Origin: Chitinophagaceae bacterium
Lineage (GTDB): Bacteria > Bacteroidota > Bacteroidia > Chitinophagales > Chitinophagaceae
NCBI GenBank assembly: GCA_016708765.1
Contig: JADJFD010000002.1
Span: 558,001 to 622,000 of the forward strand
Length of the DNA: 64,000 nucleotides
Direction: 5' to 3'
Position 1 is the stretch's first letter. The number at the start of each line of letters is the position of its first letter. Below the pieces are notes generated by a model. That model made no database searches. It worked only from the letters and a program-made list of their open reading frames with translations, and was not told the origin of the DNA. Positions 1 through 9,155 of the stretch are shown here, in pieces. Made by a program: the position numbers and the translations under genes.

Positions 1-648
1 ACTATCAATTTAGAAATGACAAGATTTCTATTGATAAAATTTGTAAACAGATACTTGAATCAAAAGTATATGTGGGAAGATGCTGTGTTTCTTTATCTCT
101 TCGAAAAATATTTTGCACAGAAAGAGCATTCTTGGTTAACAGCCGCAGGTAAAAAAGTTATTACTGACAGAGCCTATAGTTTAATGGCAAACATAATGGG
201 TACTCCTGCGTCAGATATTGAGTTGCCCGATTCTACCGGAGCAATGAAAAGCATGTTTGCCGAAAAAGGAAACTTCACCATGGTCATATTCTGGGATCCT
301 ACTTGTGGTCATTGCAAAGAAGTGTTGCCCCAAATAGATTCAGTGTATAGAGAAAAATGGAAAGCTGACAGTGTAAATATTTATGCAGTTTCGAAAGAAA
401 CAGATGGCACAAAAAAGGACTGGCTGAATTTCATCAATGAGAAAAAGCTCACAGACTGGACCCATGTTTATTACTCAAAAGCGGCAGATAAAGCCAGGAC
501 AGATAATAACATTCCAGGTTATTCGCAACTGTATGATGTACTTTCCTTTCCAACAATTTATTTACTTGATAAAGACAAACGCATCATTGCAAAAAAACTT
601 GCATTGGAGCAAATTGACGATGTGCTTCAATTAAAATTAAAAAAATAA
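1..648 (+). CDS. Thioredoxin-like thiol:disulfide protein, 5' end cut by window edge
   Basis: The reading frame is open from the first base, so the N-terminus (signal peptide and probably a DUF4369/DUF5106-type region) lies outside the window. The visible 215 residues end with a thioredoxin fold. It has the redox motif CGHC within FWDPTCGHCKEV and a cis-proline segment FPTIYLLD near the C-terminus. Proteins of this type in Bacteroidota are periplasmic thiol:disulfide oxidoreductases (TlpA/ResA-like). A helical region precedes the thioredoxin domain, as in the DUF5106 members. The next gene, a periplasmic peptidyl-prolyl isomerase, starts 27 bases downstream, so the two may share a transcript devoted to envelope protein folding. 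The fold is clear; the exact partner is not. Confidence 0.85.
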   Translation, partial: TINLEMTRFLLIKFVNRYLNQKYMWEDAVFLYLFEKYFAQKEHSWLTAAGKKVITDRAYSLMANIMGTPASDIELPDSTGAMKSMFAEKGNFTMVIFWDPTCGHCKEVLPQIDSVYREKWKADSVNIYAVSKETDGTKKDWLNFINEKKLTDWTHVYYSKAADKARTDNNIPGYSQLYDVLSFPTIYLLDKDKRIIAKKLALEQIDDVLQLKLKK

Positions 649-675
649 TAGAACTTTTCTGAAAACCTATTACGT

Positions 676-2622
676 ATGAAAAAAAGTATTGCTGCTCTCA
701 CTATTGCTTGTTTTATTTTGCTGTCGGCATCTTCGCAAACACTGTTTACCTATGGCAAGTACAAAGCCGATGTAAATGATTTTTTAAATGCCTACAATAA
801 AAACAATCCTGGCCCTACTACTAATAAATCAAAAGCTGTCAACGAATATCTTACCTTATACATCAATTCGAAACTAAAAATCAGAGAAGCTTATGATCGT
901 CGTGTTGATACATTGCCTCAAATAATAAGTGAAGTTGCCAATCTACGTACACAGATTTCTGAAAACTACATGAGTGATCCTGAATTGGTGAAAAGAATGA
1001 CTGGCGAAGCATTTAACAGAAGCCTGAAAGACATTAGAGTAGCACATATTTTTATTTCTTACAGAAATGCTGCTGGATTTGTTGACACCGTTGAAGCAAA
1101 GAAAAAAAGAGATGCCATATTGCAACGATTAAAAAAAGGAGATGATTTCTCGCTTGTTGCAAAAGAAAATTCAGACGATCCGTCAGCAAAAAACAATAAA
1201 GGTGAATTAGGTTATATAACTGTATTCACTTTGCCTTATGAATTTGAAAATGTTATTTACGCTACTCCAGTTGGAAAATATTCTTCCGAAATTTCTTCTA
1301 AAGTAGGTTATCATATTTTTAAAACCCTGGGCGAAAGAAAAGCTGTTGGCAAAATAAAAGCGCAGCAAATTTTATTGGCTTTCCCGCCGGATGTTGATGA
1401 GGCTGGTAAAAAACAATTGGGCAAGTTGGCCGACTCTTTATACAAGCTATTACTTGCTGGCGAAAATTTCAATCGTCTTGCTTCATCTTTTAGCAATGAT
1501 TATGTAACGGCAGCTAATGGCGGAATTATGGCAGATGCAGGTGTAGGGCAATATGAGCCGGCTTTCGAATCAGCATTATGGGCCATTTCAAAAGATGGTG
1601 CTATTACCAAACCATTTGCCACTTCATATGGATTGCATATTTTGAAACGTAATTCCGTGAAACCAGTTGTAACAGATCCGAATGATAAAGGCAACTTGCT
1701 GGAACTGGAACAGAGAATAAAAACAGATAGCCGTTGGAAATCTTCGAAAGACTTTATTTACAATCAGGTAAAATCCAAAGCAGGATTTAAAAAATATCCA
1801 ATTGACAATGACGGAGTGTGGGCAATGAGTGATAGTGTTTTAGATCAAAAACCAATGCTACCTGTAGGAAGATCAATAATAGCCTCAACAACTTTTTTTA
1901 CTATAGGCGACTCAACTTACGATGCCACTGACTGGGTTAATTATGCAAACACTTATCGTTACAAGCAAGATGGAACTGGCGCTAAACCATGGCCGCAGGT
2001 AATGGATGAGTTTGAAAAGTTTGCCATGCTATCTTTTTACCGTGACCGTCTGGAAGATTTCAATGAAGATTTTCGCAACCAGATGGCAGAATTTAAAGAT
2101 GGCAATATTTTTTTCGAAATAATGCAGCAGGAAGTTTGGAATAAAGCACAATCAGATTCTGCTACTCTATTAGCACTTTATGAAACAAATAAAGCAAAAT
2201 ATAAGTGGGAAAAAAGTGCTGACGTTATTGTTCTTTTTTGTTCTGACCAAACTATTGCCAACACGGCGTACGACCTTTTAAAAAAGAACCCTGCTGATTG
2301 GAGAAATATTGTTGAGCAACATTCAGAAAAAATTGTTGCCGACTCTTCAAGATATGAATGGGAGCAGATTCCAAATTTAAATAAAGCTATTCCCAAAACA
2401 GGTATGATAACATCGCCATTGCTTAATACAAACGACAATACAGCTTCGTTTGCATATTTAGCACAAGTGTACGACAAGCCAATGCAGCGTAGCTATCAAG
2501 ATGCAAAAGGTTTGGTTATTAATGATTATCAAACAATATTAGAGGACAAATGGAATGAGGCATTAAGAAAAAAATATCCTGTAACGATTGATCAGAAAGT
2601 TTTGAGCAGTATTTCTAAATGA
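676..2622 (+). CDS. Periplasmic peptidyl-prolyl cis-trans isomerase with two parvulin domains
   Basis: 648 residues. A signal peptide (about residues 1-21, ending ASSQ) is followed by a SurA-like N-terminal helical region and then two tandem PpiC/parvulin domains. The first is at about 118-217, starting at RVAHIFISYR, with a GELGY segment. The second is at about 228-330, starting at KAQQILLAF, with NGGIMADAGVG. The long C-terminal part has no recognised domain. Parvulins catalyse proline isomerisation and chaperone outer-membrane proteins in the periplasm. A second SurA-like protein is encoded at 36917-38299, so the organism has at least two. It lies just downstream of a thioredoxin-like gene. 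The role is inferred from family. Confidence 0.9.
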   Translation: MKKSIAALTIACFILLSASSQTLFTYGKYKADVNDFLNAYNKNNPGPTTNKSKAVNEYLTLYINSKLKIREAYDRRVDTLPQIISEVANLRTQISENYMSDPELVKRMTGEAFNRSLKDIRVAHIFISYRNAAGFVDTVEAKKKRDAILQRLKKGDDFSLVAKENSDDPSAKNNKGELGYITVFTLPYEFENVIYATPVGKYSSEISSKVGYHIFKTLGERKAVGKIKAQQILLAFPPDVDEAGKKQLGKLADSLYKLLLAGENFNRLASSFSNDYVTAANGGIMADAGVGQYEPAFESALWAISKDGAITKPFATSYGLHILKRNSVKPVVTDPNDKGNLLELEQRIKTDSRWKSSKDFIYNQVKSKAGFKKYPIDNDGVWAMSDSVLDQKPMLPVGRSIIASTTFFTIGDSTYDATDWVNYANTYRYKQDGTGAKPWPQVMDEFEKFAMLSFYRDRLEDFNEDFRNQMAEFKDGNIFFEIMQQEVWNKAQSDSATLLALYETNKAKYKWEKSADVIVLFCSDQTIANTAYDLLKKNPADWRNIVEQHSEKIVADSSRYEWEQIPNLNKAIPKTGMITSPLLNTNDNTASFAYLAQVYDKPMQRSYQDAKGLVINDYQTILEDKWNEALRKKYPVTIDQKVLSSISK

Positions 2623-2758
2623 GGCTAGGATTTTAAAGGAGGGGGAAAAGGAGGCAAGGAGAAATTTCTTAAATGAAATTATTTCATTCCATCTATTAAA
2701 AAAACTGAGGAGTTTTGCATATAACTCTTTTTCTCCTTTACTCTTTTAAACTCTTAGC

Positions 2759-3709
2759 TTACAAATCCTTTACCACCCCAGCCACCACATGCGGTCGGCC
2801 CAATGTATAATAGTGTAGAACTGGTACACCATTTTTTTTGAGGTCTTTTGATTGCATTAATAACCATTCAGCACCAACCTGTTCCACTTCTGCATCAGTT
2901 TTGCAATTCAAAATTTCATTAGAAAGATCTTTTGGCAGATCAATATGAAACGTTTTAGGCAAAATATTTAATTGCTTTTTGCTATACACAGGTTTTAATC
3001 CAGGTATAATGGGCACAGTAATGCCAGCAGCTCTGCATGCATCAACAAATGCATAAAATTTTGCATTATCAAAAAACATTTGTGTAATGATATAATCTGC
3101 TCCAGCATCAACTTTTGCTTTTAAATAAGCAAGGTCGGTATCCATATTTGGAGCCTCAAAATGTTTTTCCGGATAACCAGCAACGCCGATACAAAATTCA
3201 GTTTTATGCGAATTTTTTAATTCGTCTTCAATATAGACTCCTGCATTTAAATTAACAACCTGCCTTAATAAATCAGAAGCATATTTATGTCCACCGGGTT
3301 CTGGTTCAAATGCCGTTTCGTTTTTTGCGGCATCTCCTCGCAATACCAGTACATTGTCAATACCCAGATACCGTAGGTTAATCAATGCATCTTCTGTATC
3401 GTTAACACTAAAACCACCACAAATAAGATGCGGTACAGTGTCTACATTGTATTTATTCATAATGGCAGCACAGATACTTTCCGTACCCGGCCGTTTGCGA
3501 ACCACCACTTTTTCAAAAGAACCATCAATTCTTTTTTTGAATATATGCTCACTACGGTGGTAGGTTACATTAATAAAAGAGGGCTTAAATTCCATTAAGG
3601 GATCAAGATGCTTGTATAATGCTTCAATTCCTTTCCCTTTCAAGGGTGGTAATACCTCAAACGAAATAAGAGTATCTTTTGCCTGGGCTATGTGATCAGT
3701 TACTTTCAT
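2759..3709 (-). CDS. metF: Methylenetetrahydrofolate reductase
   Basis: 316 residues, the usual length of bacterial MetF. The enzyme reduces 5,10-methylenetetrahydrofolate to 5-methyltetrahydrofolate for methionine synthesis, using FAD in a TIM barrel. Visible family features are the N-terminal FEVLPPLKGKG strand (a variant of the usual FEFFPPK), VLRGD, CIGVAGYPEKH (binding-loop region) and DYIITQMFFD near the middle. The start at 3709 lies seven bases downstream of a TAnnTTTG promoter element, so the mRNA probably has almost no leader. The divergent neighbour lptB has its own promoter in the same 98-base intergenic gap. The 3' end converges with the parvulin gene. Confidence 0.95.
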   Translation of the reverse strand: MKVTDHIAQAKDTLISFEVLPPLKGKGIEALYKHLDPLMEFKPSFINVTYHRSEHIFKKRIDGSFEKVVVRKRPGTESICAAIMNKYNVDTVPHLICGGFSVNDTEDALINLRYLGIDNVLVLRGDAAKNETAFEPEPGGHKYASDLLRQVVNLNAGVYIEDELKNSHKTEFCIGVAGYPEKHFEAPNMDTDLAYLKAKVDAGADYIITQMFFDNAKFYAFVDACRAAGITVPIIPGLKPVYSKKQLNILPKTFHIDLPKDLSNEILNCKTDAEVEQVGAEWLLMQSKDLKKNGVPVLHYYTLGRPHVVAGVVKDL

Positions 3710-3716
3710 CAGGGTG

Positions 3717-3724
3717 CAAAGCTA
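3717..3724 (-). promoter_or_regulatory. Promoter -7 element (TAGCTTTG) of metF
   Basis: On the minus strand the sequence TAGCTTTG matches the Bacteroidota housekeeping -7 consensus TAnnTTTG. It ends seven bases before the metF ATG. Transcription would start at or within a few bases of the start codon. Confidence 0.6.
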
Positions 3725-3793
3725 ATGATGCGGAGGCATTAGTCAAAACAAGGTTAAATGATTCTGAAACTTAGTTAATCAGCTATCATGCCT

Positions 3794-3801
3794 TATTTTT
3801 G
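3794..3801 (+). promoter_or_regulatory. Promoter -7 element (TATTTTTG) of lptB
   Basis: TATTTTTG matches TAnnTTTG and ends six bases before the ATG at 3808. It overlaps a possible in-frame TTG start at 3799, which argues that the ATG at 3808 is the true start and that the mRNA is leaderless or nearly so. Confidence 0.6.
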
Positions 3802-3807
3802 CGCTCC

Positions 3808-4578
3808 ATGGCAGTTACAATCGAAACAAAAGAACTCGTAAAAAAATACGGTAACCGTACTGTTGTAAATCATGTTTCCTTTGAAGTGAAGCAAGGAGAA
3901 ATTGTTGGCTTATTGGGGCCAAATGGCGCCGGCAAAACAACTTCGTTCTACCAGGTAGTGGGTTTGATAAAACCAGATGAAGGAAAAGTTTTTTTTAATG
4001 GTGAGGATATTACATCGTTGCCAATGTATAAAAGGGCTCAGCTGGGAATCGGCTATCTGCCACAGGAAGCATCTATTTTTCGAAAGCTAAGTGTAGAAGA
4101 TAATATTGCTGCCATTTTGGAGATGACTAAATTGTCAAAACAGGAACAGAAGGCAAAACTCGAATCTTTATTGAATGAATTTCGTTTACAGCATGTTCGT
4201 AAAAGCAACGGTGATGTACTGAGCGGTGGCGAAAGAAGAAGAACTGAGATAGCAAGAGCATTATCCGTTGATCCAAAATTTATTTTATTGGATGAACCAT
4301 TTGCTGGTATTGATCCCATTGCGGTAGAAGATATTCAGGCGATAGTTGCTAAAATGAAACTTAAAAATATTGGCATTCTTATCACCGACCATAACGTTAC
4401 AGAAACATTATCCATTTGCGATAGAGCTTATCTGTTGATTGACGGGAGAATTTATAAGCATGGCACTGCTGAAGAACTGGCAGCGGATGATGAAGTAAAA
4501 AGATTATACCTCGGACGGAACTTTGAATTGAAGCGGAAAGATTACTTACATGAAGAGGCAAGAAATAATGCAGACTGA
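3808..4578 (+). CDS. lptB: LPS export ABC transporter ATP-binding protein
   Basis: 256 residues from the ATG at 3808. An upstream in-frame TTG at 3799 lies inside the promoter element and was not used. This is the cytoplasmic ATPase that powers extraction of lipopolysaccharide from the inner membrane by LptFG. Visible motifs are Walker A GPNGAGKTT, the ABC signature LSGGERRR, Walker B ILLDEPFAGIDP and the switch histidine in ILITDHNVTET. The LSGGERRR and DEPFAGIDP forms are characteristic of LptB rather than amino-acid transporters. The gene is followed after 33 bases by adenosine deaminase on the same strand, so they may be co-transcribed. LptF/G/C are not in this window. Confidence 0.92.
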   Translation: MAVTIETKELVKKYGNRTVVNHVSFEVKQGEIVGLLGPNGAGKTTSFYQVVGLIKPDEGKVFFNGEDITSLPMYKRAQLGIGYLPQEASIFRKLSVEDNIAAILEMTKLSKQEQKAKLESLLNEFRLQHVRKSNGDVLSGGERRRTEIARALSVDPKFILLDEPFAGIDPIAVEDIQAIVAKMKLKNIGILITDHNVTETLSICDRAYLLIDGRIYKHGTAEELAADDEVKRLYLGRNFELKRKDYLHEEARNNAD

Positions 4579-4611
4579 TTCTCTTTTCATTTCTTTCCCG
4601 AAAGCTGAATT

Positions 4612-5601
4612 ATGAATTACAATCAATTGCCAAAAATAGAATTGCACCTTCATCTCGACTGTAGTTTGAGTTATAAAGTAGTGCAAAAGATTGACCCAAC
4701 TATTACATTTGAAGAATATCAACATTCTTTTATAGCTCCTCCAAAATGTACTGATCTGGTAGATTATCTCAGCCGTGCCGTTAAAGGTTTTCAGTTAATG
4801 CAAACCAAAGAACAGCTAAGGCTTGTTACACTTGATTTGCTGGAACAACTTAAAGCCGATAATGTAATTTATGCAGAAATCCGTTTTGCACCATTGCTTC
4901 ATATTGCAAAAGGTCTTACTCCTGTTGAAGTTGTAAAAACAGTGAATGATGCAGTAACTGAAGGCATGCAACAAATTGATGTTGAAGCTAGGTTGATACT
5001 TTGTACGCTTCGTCATTATAGCGAAGAAGAAAGCATGGAAACAATTCAACTTGTTGAGCAGTTTAAGGGAACCAATGTTGTTGGCTTCGACATTGCAGGT
5101 GATGAAGCTGGCTTTCCGGTAAAGAACCATGAAAAAGCTTTTGCCTACGCAAAAGAAAAAAATATTCCTTGTACAGCACATGCAGGCGAAGCAAAAGGGC
5201 CCGACAGTGTAAGAGAAGTATTGCAACACTTTCATCCAAGCCGAATTGGACACGGCACCAGAAGTGCAGAAGACGATACTTTGCTTGATTTTCTTAAAAA
5301 AGAAAATATACATCTGGAAGTTTGCCCAACCAGTAATATTCAAACCAATGTGTTTGATAGAATTGAAGATCATTCTGCAAATAAAATTTATAACGCAGGC
5401 GTTTCGATGAGCATCAATACGGACTCCCGTACCATTACACCGGTTACACTCAGTAGCGAATACACACTGATGGAAAAAGTTTTTCAATGGGAAAAAGAAC
5501 ATTTCTTAAAATGTAATCTGGAAGCCGTTGCCCATTCCTTTTGTTCGGATGAACTTAAAGAGGCTCTAAAACAGAAGATAAACAACGCCTACACTAATTA
5601 G
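4612..5601 (+). CDS. add: Adenosine deaminase
   Basis: 329 residues. Hydrolytic deamination of adenosine/deoxyadenosine to inosine in purine salvage, with a zinc-dependent TIM barrel of the amidohydrolase superfamily. Zinc ligands are seen in the N-terminal HLHLD (HxH), in TAHAGE (third histidine plus the catalytic glutamate) and in NTD near residue 270. The RIGHGTR segment provides the catalytic histidine. The motif that is usually NTDDP reads NTDSR here. The first aspartate (zinc) is kept and the second is serine, a form I recall from actinobacterial-type adenosine deaminases. Substrate preference is therefore slightly less certain than the family. Same-strand neighbours are lptB upstream and a GH3-type protein downstream. 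Confidence 0.9.
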   Translation: MNYNQLPKIELHLHLDCSLSYKVVQKIDPTITFEEYQHSFIAPPKCTDLVDYLSRAVKGFQLMQTKEQLRLVTLDLLEQLKADNVIYAEIRFAPLLHIAKGLTPVEVVKTVNDAVTEGMQQIDVEARLILCTLRHYSEEESMETIQLVEQFKGTNVVGFDIAGDEAGFPVKNHEKAFAYAKEKNIPCTAHAGEAKGPDSVREVLQHFHPSRIGHGTRSAEDDTLLDFLKKENIHLEVCPTSNIQTNVFDRIEDHSANKIYNAGVSMSINTDSRTITPVTLSSEYTLMEKVFQWEKEHFLKCNLEAVAHSFCSDELKEALKQKINNAYTN

Positions 5602-5693
5602 GTTTGTATCTCAAGTAAATAAATCCCCCTCAAAAAATTCTTTCGTGGTGTTTTGTGTGTTTTCGTGGCGCTAATTTCTTATTTTGCCAGCAA

Positions 5694-7214
5694 ATGAAAC
5701 TGCTCTCTCCAGCCATATCATCATTGGCCCGTATGCGGCTTTGGCGCATCGAAGCCTGGAAAAATAATCCCTTGGATGCACAACGGGAAGTATTGCAGGA
5801 TTTAGTTACATCAGCACAATACACTGAGTTTGGCAGAAAGTATAATTTCTCCAACCTTTTTAACGTCCGTGATTTTAAAACGGCTGTTCCAATTAGTAAT
5901 TATGATGACATGAAGTTCTACATTGAACGAATCATGCATGGTGAACAAAATATTTTATGGAACACCCCTATTTATTGGTTTGCCAAAAGCAGCGGCACCA
6001 CCAGTGATAAAAGCAAATTCATACCTGTAAGTGATGAAAGTTTGCAAGATTGCCATTTCAAAGCGTCGAAAGATGTACTGTCATTGTATTATTTATTTAA
6101 TCCCGAATCTGAATTGCTAACCGGCAAAGGATTAGTATTGGGCGGAAGCCACAATATTAATCCAATGAACAATGAAGCACAATACGGCGATTTAAGTGCA
6201 GTCCTTTTACAAAACACTCCATTCTGGGGTCATTGGTTGCGAACACCAGACCTTAGTATTGCCTTAATGGATGAATGGGAAAATAAAATTGAAAAGCTGG
6301 CTGAAAGCACTATAAAAGAAAATGTCACATCTATTTCAGGCGTACCAACCTGGACTTTGGTTTTGTTTAAAAGAATTTTAGAAATCACTGGAAAAAAAAC
6401 AATGAGCGAAGTGTGGCCATCACTGGAATTATATATGCATGGCGGTGTTTCATTTACTCCATACCAAGAACAGTTTGAAAAAATTATAGGCAAGAAGATA
6501 AACTATCTCGAAATATATAATGCCAGCGAAGGTTTTTTTGCAGCACAAGTCATGCCTGATGAAGAAGGAATGTTACTTTTCACCGACCATGGCATATTTT
6601 ACGAATTCATGCCGGTAAATGAATATGGTAAAAATGAGCCATTGACTTACGGATTACAAGATGTAGAAATCGGGAAAAACTACGCTCCAATCATCAGTAC
6701 CAATGGCGGATTGTGGCGATATTTATTAGGCGACACTATACAATTCACTTCCCTGAATCCTTTCAGGATAAAAGTTTCGGGAAGATTAAAACACTATATG
6801 AATGCTTTTGGTGAAGAAGTGATAGTTGATAATACAGATAATGCTATTGCCATTGCCGCTGAAAAAACAGGAACTGTGGTAAATGATTATACAGCGGCAC
6901 CGGTTTATTTTTCTGATACATCAAACGGTGCACATGAATGGCTAATAGAATTTGAAGAAGAACCTACCAGCCTAGAAGAGTTTACAATTGAACTTGATAA
7001 AGCATTAAAGAATGTCAACAGCGATTATGAAGCCAAGCGACATAAAAATATTGCTTTGGGTTTACCTATTGTCCATGTTGCAAAAAGCGATCTTTTTAAT
7101 GAATGGTTGAAAAGCAAAGGTAAACTCGGCGGACAACACAAAGTTCCCCGACTTTCTAATGAAAGAACGATGTTGGAAGAAATATTATTGATGAATAAAA
7201 ACTACACTACTTAA
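5694..7214 (+). CDS. GH3 auxin-responsive promoter family protein (acyl-adenylating enzyme)
   Basis: 506 residues from the ATG at 5694. A GTG 39 bases upstream is in frame, but family members start close to MKLLSPAISS followed by RMRLWRIEAW. GH3 proteins belong to the ANL adenylating superfamily; plant members conjugate amino acids to hormones. Seen here are the adenylation-site segment SSGTTSDKSKFIPVS, the middle signature YNASEGFFAAQ and the C-terminal hinge region around RIKVSGRLKHYMNAFGEE. The bacterial role is not established; a carboxylate substrate and ATP are expected. It is followed after 17 bases by fabG, suggesting an operon. No membrane segments are seen. Confidence 0.88.
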   Translation: MKLLSPAISSLARMRLWRIEAWKNNPLDAQREVLQDLVTSAQYTEFGRKYNFSNLFNVRDFKTAVPISNYDDMKFYIERIMHGEQNILWNTPIYWFAKSSGTTSDKSKFIPVSDESLQDCHFKASKDVLSLYYLFNPESELLTGKGLVLGGSHNINPMNNEAQYGDLSAVLLQNTPFWGHWLRTPDLSIALMDEWENKIEKLAESTIKENVTSISGVPTWTLVLFKRILEITGKKTMSEVWPSLELYMHGGVSFTPYQEQFEKIIGKKINYLEIYNASEGFFAAQVMPDEEGMLLFTDHGIFYEFMPVNEYGKNEPLTYGLQDVEIGKNYAPIISTNGGLWRYLLGDTIQFTSLNPFRIKVSGRLKHYMNAFGEEVIVDNTDNAIAIAAEKTGTVVNDYTAAPVYFSDTSNGAHEWLIEFEEEPTSLEEFTIELDKALKNVNSDYEAKRHKNIALGLPIVHVAKSDLFNEWLKSKGKLGGQHKVPRLSNERTMLEEILLMNKNYTT

Positions 7215-7231
7215 TAATTAATACAAGCATT

Positions 7232-7987
7232 ATGAAATTATTAGAAGGAAAAGTTGCTATCGTTACAGGTGCTGCCCGTGGAATCGGTGAAGCCATTGCC
7301 ATCAAATTTGCAGAACAGGGAGCTAATGTAGCCTTTACATATGTAAGTGACAGCAGTGCAGAAAAAGCAACTGCATTAGAAGCTAAGTTGACAGCATTTG
7401 GTGTAAAAGCAAAAGCATATCAAAGCAATGCAGGCGACTTCGCACAATGTGAAAGTTTTGTAGCTGATGTACTGAAAGAGTTTGGCGCTGTTGATATTTG
7501 TGTAAACAATGCAGGAATATCAAAAGACAATTTATTGCTTCGCATGACACCGGAACAATGGAATGATGTGATACAGGTAAATCTGAACAGTGTGTTCTAC
7601 ATGACCAAGCAGATTATTAAACCAATGATGAAAGCAAGGTCTGGTTCCATCATTAATATGAGTTCTATCATTGGTGAAATCGGCAATGCCGGACAAAGCA
7701 GTTACGCCGCCAGCAAAGCAGGTATTATTGGTTTTACAAAAAGTGTGGCCAAAGAATTAGGCAGCCGCAATATCCGTTGTAATGCAATTGCACCAGGTTT
7801 TGTGGAAACTGATATGACTTCCTATTTAAAAGATGGCGAAGGTGCTGATAAATACAAAGCAGGCATTCCATTAGGTAAATTTGCTTCGCCAGAAGATATT
7901 GCAAATGCGACTTTGTTTTTAGCAAGTGATATGAGTTCTTATATTACCGGGCAAACGTTGAGTGTCTGCGGGGGATTGAATATTTAG
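7232..7987 (+). CDS. fabG: 3-oxoacyl-[ACP] reductase
   Basis: 251 residues, a typical short-chain dehydrogenase/reductase. It has the NADP(H)-binding glycine motif TGAARGIG, the NNAG structural motif, the catalytic serine in INMSSIIGEIGNAGQ and the YAASK motif giving the catalytic Tyr and Lys. The segment following YAASK (AGIIGFTKSVAKELG) and the C-terminal ITGQTLSVCGGL match FabG closely. It reduces beta-ketoacyl-ACP in fatty acid elongation. It sits 17 bases after the GH3-type gene, probably in one transcript. Assignment to FabG rather than another SDR rests on these conserved segments. Confidence 0.92.
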   Translation: MKLLEGKVAIVTGAARGIGEAIAIKFAEQGANVAFTYVSDSSAEKATALEAKLTAFGVKAKAYQSNAGDFAQCESFVADVLKEFGAVDICVNNAGISKDNLLLRMTPEQWNDVIQVNLNSVFYMTKQIIKPMMKARSGSIINMSSIIGEIGNAGQSSYAASKAGIIGFTKSVAKELGSRNIRCNAIAPGFVETDMTSYLKDGEGADKYKAGIPLGKFASPEDIANATLFLASDMSSYITGQTLSVCGGLNI

Positions 7988-8022
7988 GCTAAGAGTTTAA
8001 ATGAGTAAAAAGAGAGAAGGAG

Positions 8023-8433
8023 ATGGATTATAAAAGACCAATAGCAATCAATGAATTGACAGAGCTTGTTATTGGTCTTTGTATCAAAATACATTCTAGA
8101 GTAGGTCCAGATTGTTACGAAAGGGTTTACGAAGAAATTCTTTATTATGAATTAACAAAGCTTGGGCTATTTGTAAAAAGGCAACTACTTCTGCCCATTG
8201 AATACGAAGAACTTCATATCAAAGATGCCTATAAAATTGATTTGCTTGTTGAAGAAAAATTAATAGTTGAACTGAAATCGAAGCATCCTTTGCCACCAGT
8301 TAACTTCAATCAGGTACACACTCATTTATCGCTAACAAACCTCAAACATGGTTTACTAATTAATTTCAAAGTATCAAAAATGAAAGAAGGTATTCACAGA
8401 GTCTACAATAATTTCGGAAAAGAAGATTTATAG
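8023..8433 (+). CDS. GxxExxY protein (PD-(D/E)XK-like)
   Basis: 136 residues. The family-naming motif is seen as GPDCYERVYEEIL, with the conserved glycine, the ERVYEE segment and then a PD-(D/E)XK-like core: KIDLLVEEKLIVELKSK, in which D, E and K are the expected acidic and basic residues. The function of this widespread Bacteroidota/Planctomycete family is unknown; the fold suggests nuclease ancestry. A purine-rich AGAAGGAG lies directly before the ATG. The C-terminal HGLLINFKVSKMKEGIHR segment is also family-typical. It follows fabG on the same strand. Confidence 0.85.
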   Translation: MDYKRPIAINELTELVIGLCIKIHSRVGPDCYERVYEEILYYELTKLGLFVKRQLLLPIEYEELHIKDAYKIDLLVEEKLIVELKSKHPLPPVNFNQVHTHLSLTNLKHGLLINFKVSKMKEGIHRVYNNFGKEDL

Positions 8434-8462
8434 TTTTAACCTCATTTCCTCTTTCTTCTCCT

Positions 8463-9110
8463 TTAAACTCCTAGCTTAATTCCTCTCTTTTTTATGTAAC
8501 TATGCCAAAGTATCATTGCAGCAATTGTTCTATTTGGACGCCATGATTCCGCAATAGAAAGCATTTCTTCTTTAGAAATATCTTTTGGCAGTCGCTTTAC
8601 TTCTTTCAAACTGTTTACCAATGCAATATCGCCCAATGGAAAGAGATCTGACCGTTGCAATGCATGCATGAGATACACATCAATAGTCCAATTTCCAATA
8701 CCTTTTATTTGTATTAGTTTGTTCCTCACTTCTTCATCTGGTAATAAGGCTAATTTATTTAATTGAATTTCCTTCTTTATTACTGCAGTTGCAAGCCCCC
8801 TTGCATACCCCATTTTTTGCCGAGTAAAATAACAGTTTCGCATTTCTTCATCAGTTAACTGTAGAATTTTAACTGGAGTAACATATCCGACTTTTTGTTT
8901 TAATTTTTTAAATGCGGCATATGCTGCGGCAAGGGATACTTGCTGCTCAAAAATAGTAAGTATTAAAGTTTGAAAAGTATTCGGCCTAGTCCACATAGGC
9001 GGCAAGCCATACTTCTTAATAATGCTGGCAAGGTCAGCATCGCTTTTTGCCAGTTTTCGGCAAATCTTTATAAAACTGATTTCATTAAAAACAATGTATG
9101 GTGATTGCAT
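8463..9110 (-). CDS. DNA-3-methyladenine glycosylase-like HhH-GPD protein (AlkA type)
   Basis: 215 residues. The helix-hairpin-helix motif is seen as IKGIGNWTIDVYLMHAL, followed by the Gly/Pro...Asp loop FPLGDIALVNS, in which the aspartate is the expected catalytic residue of monofunctional glycosylases. The WTRPNTFQTLILTIFEQQVS segment matches the conserved entry of AlkA-like proteins. The enzyme would excise alkylated purines from DNA in base excision repair. The [4Fe-4S] cluster cysteines of EndoIII-type members are absent, as expected for AlkA. It lacks the AlkA N-terminal domain, being shorter than E. coli AlkA (about 280 residues). It stands alone between genes of other functions. Confidence 0.85.
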   Translation of the reverse strand: MQSPYIVFNEISFIKICRKLAKSDADLASIIKKYGLPPMWTRPNTFQTLILTIFEQQVSLAAAYAAFKKLKQKVGYVTPVKILQLTDEEMRNCYFTRQKMGYARGLATAVIKKEIQLNKLALLPDEEVRNKLIQIKGIGNWTIDVYLMHALQRSDLFPLGDIALVNSLKEVKRLPKDISKEEMLSIAESWRPNRTIAAMILWHSYIKKRGIKLGV

Positions 9111-9155
9111 TAAATTTATTGTTTAACTTACGTACAGACCTTAAATTTTTCTGCT

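Noticed and set aside
2672..2688. Palindrome AATGAAAT-T-ATTTCATT between the parvulin gene and metF
   Set aside because: It is AT-only apart from two pairs, has a one-base loop and no T run, and is too weak to call a terminator.
4816..5502. Long minus-strand frame opposite adenosine deaminase
   Set aside because: It is antisense to conserved catalytic motifs, and its Cys/Phe-rich translation is typical of a shadow frame.
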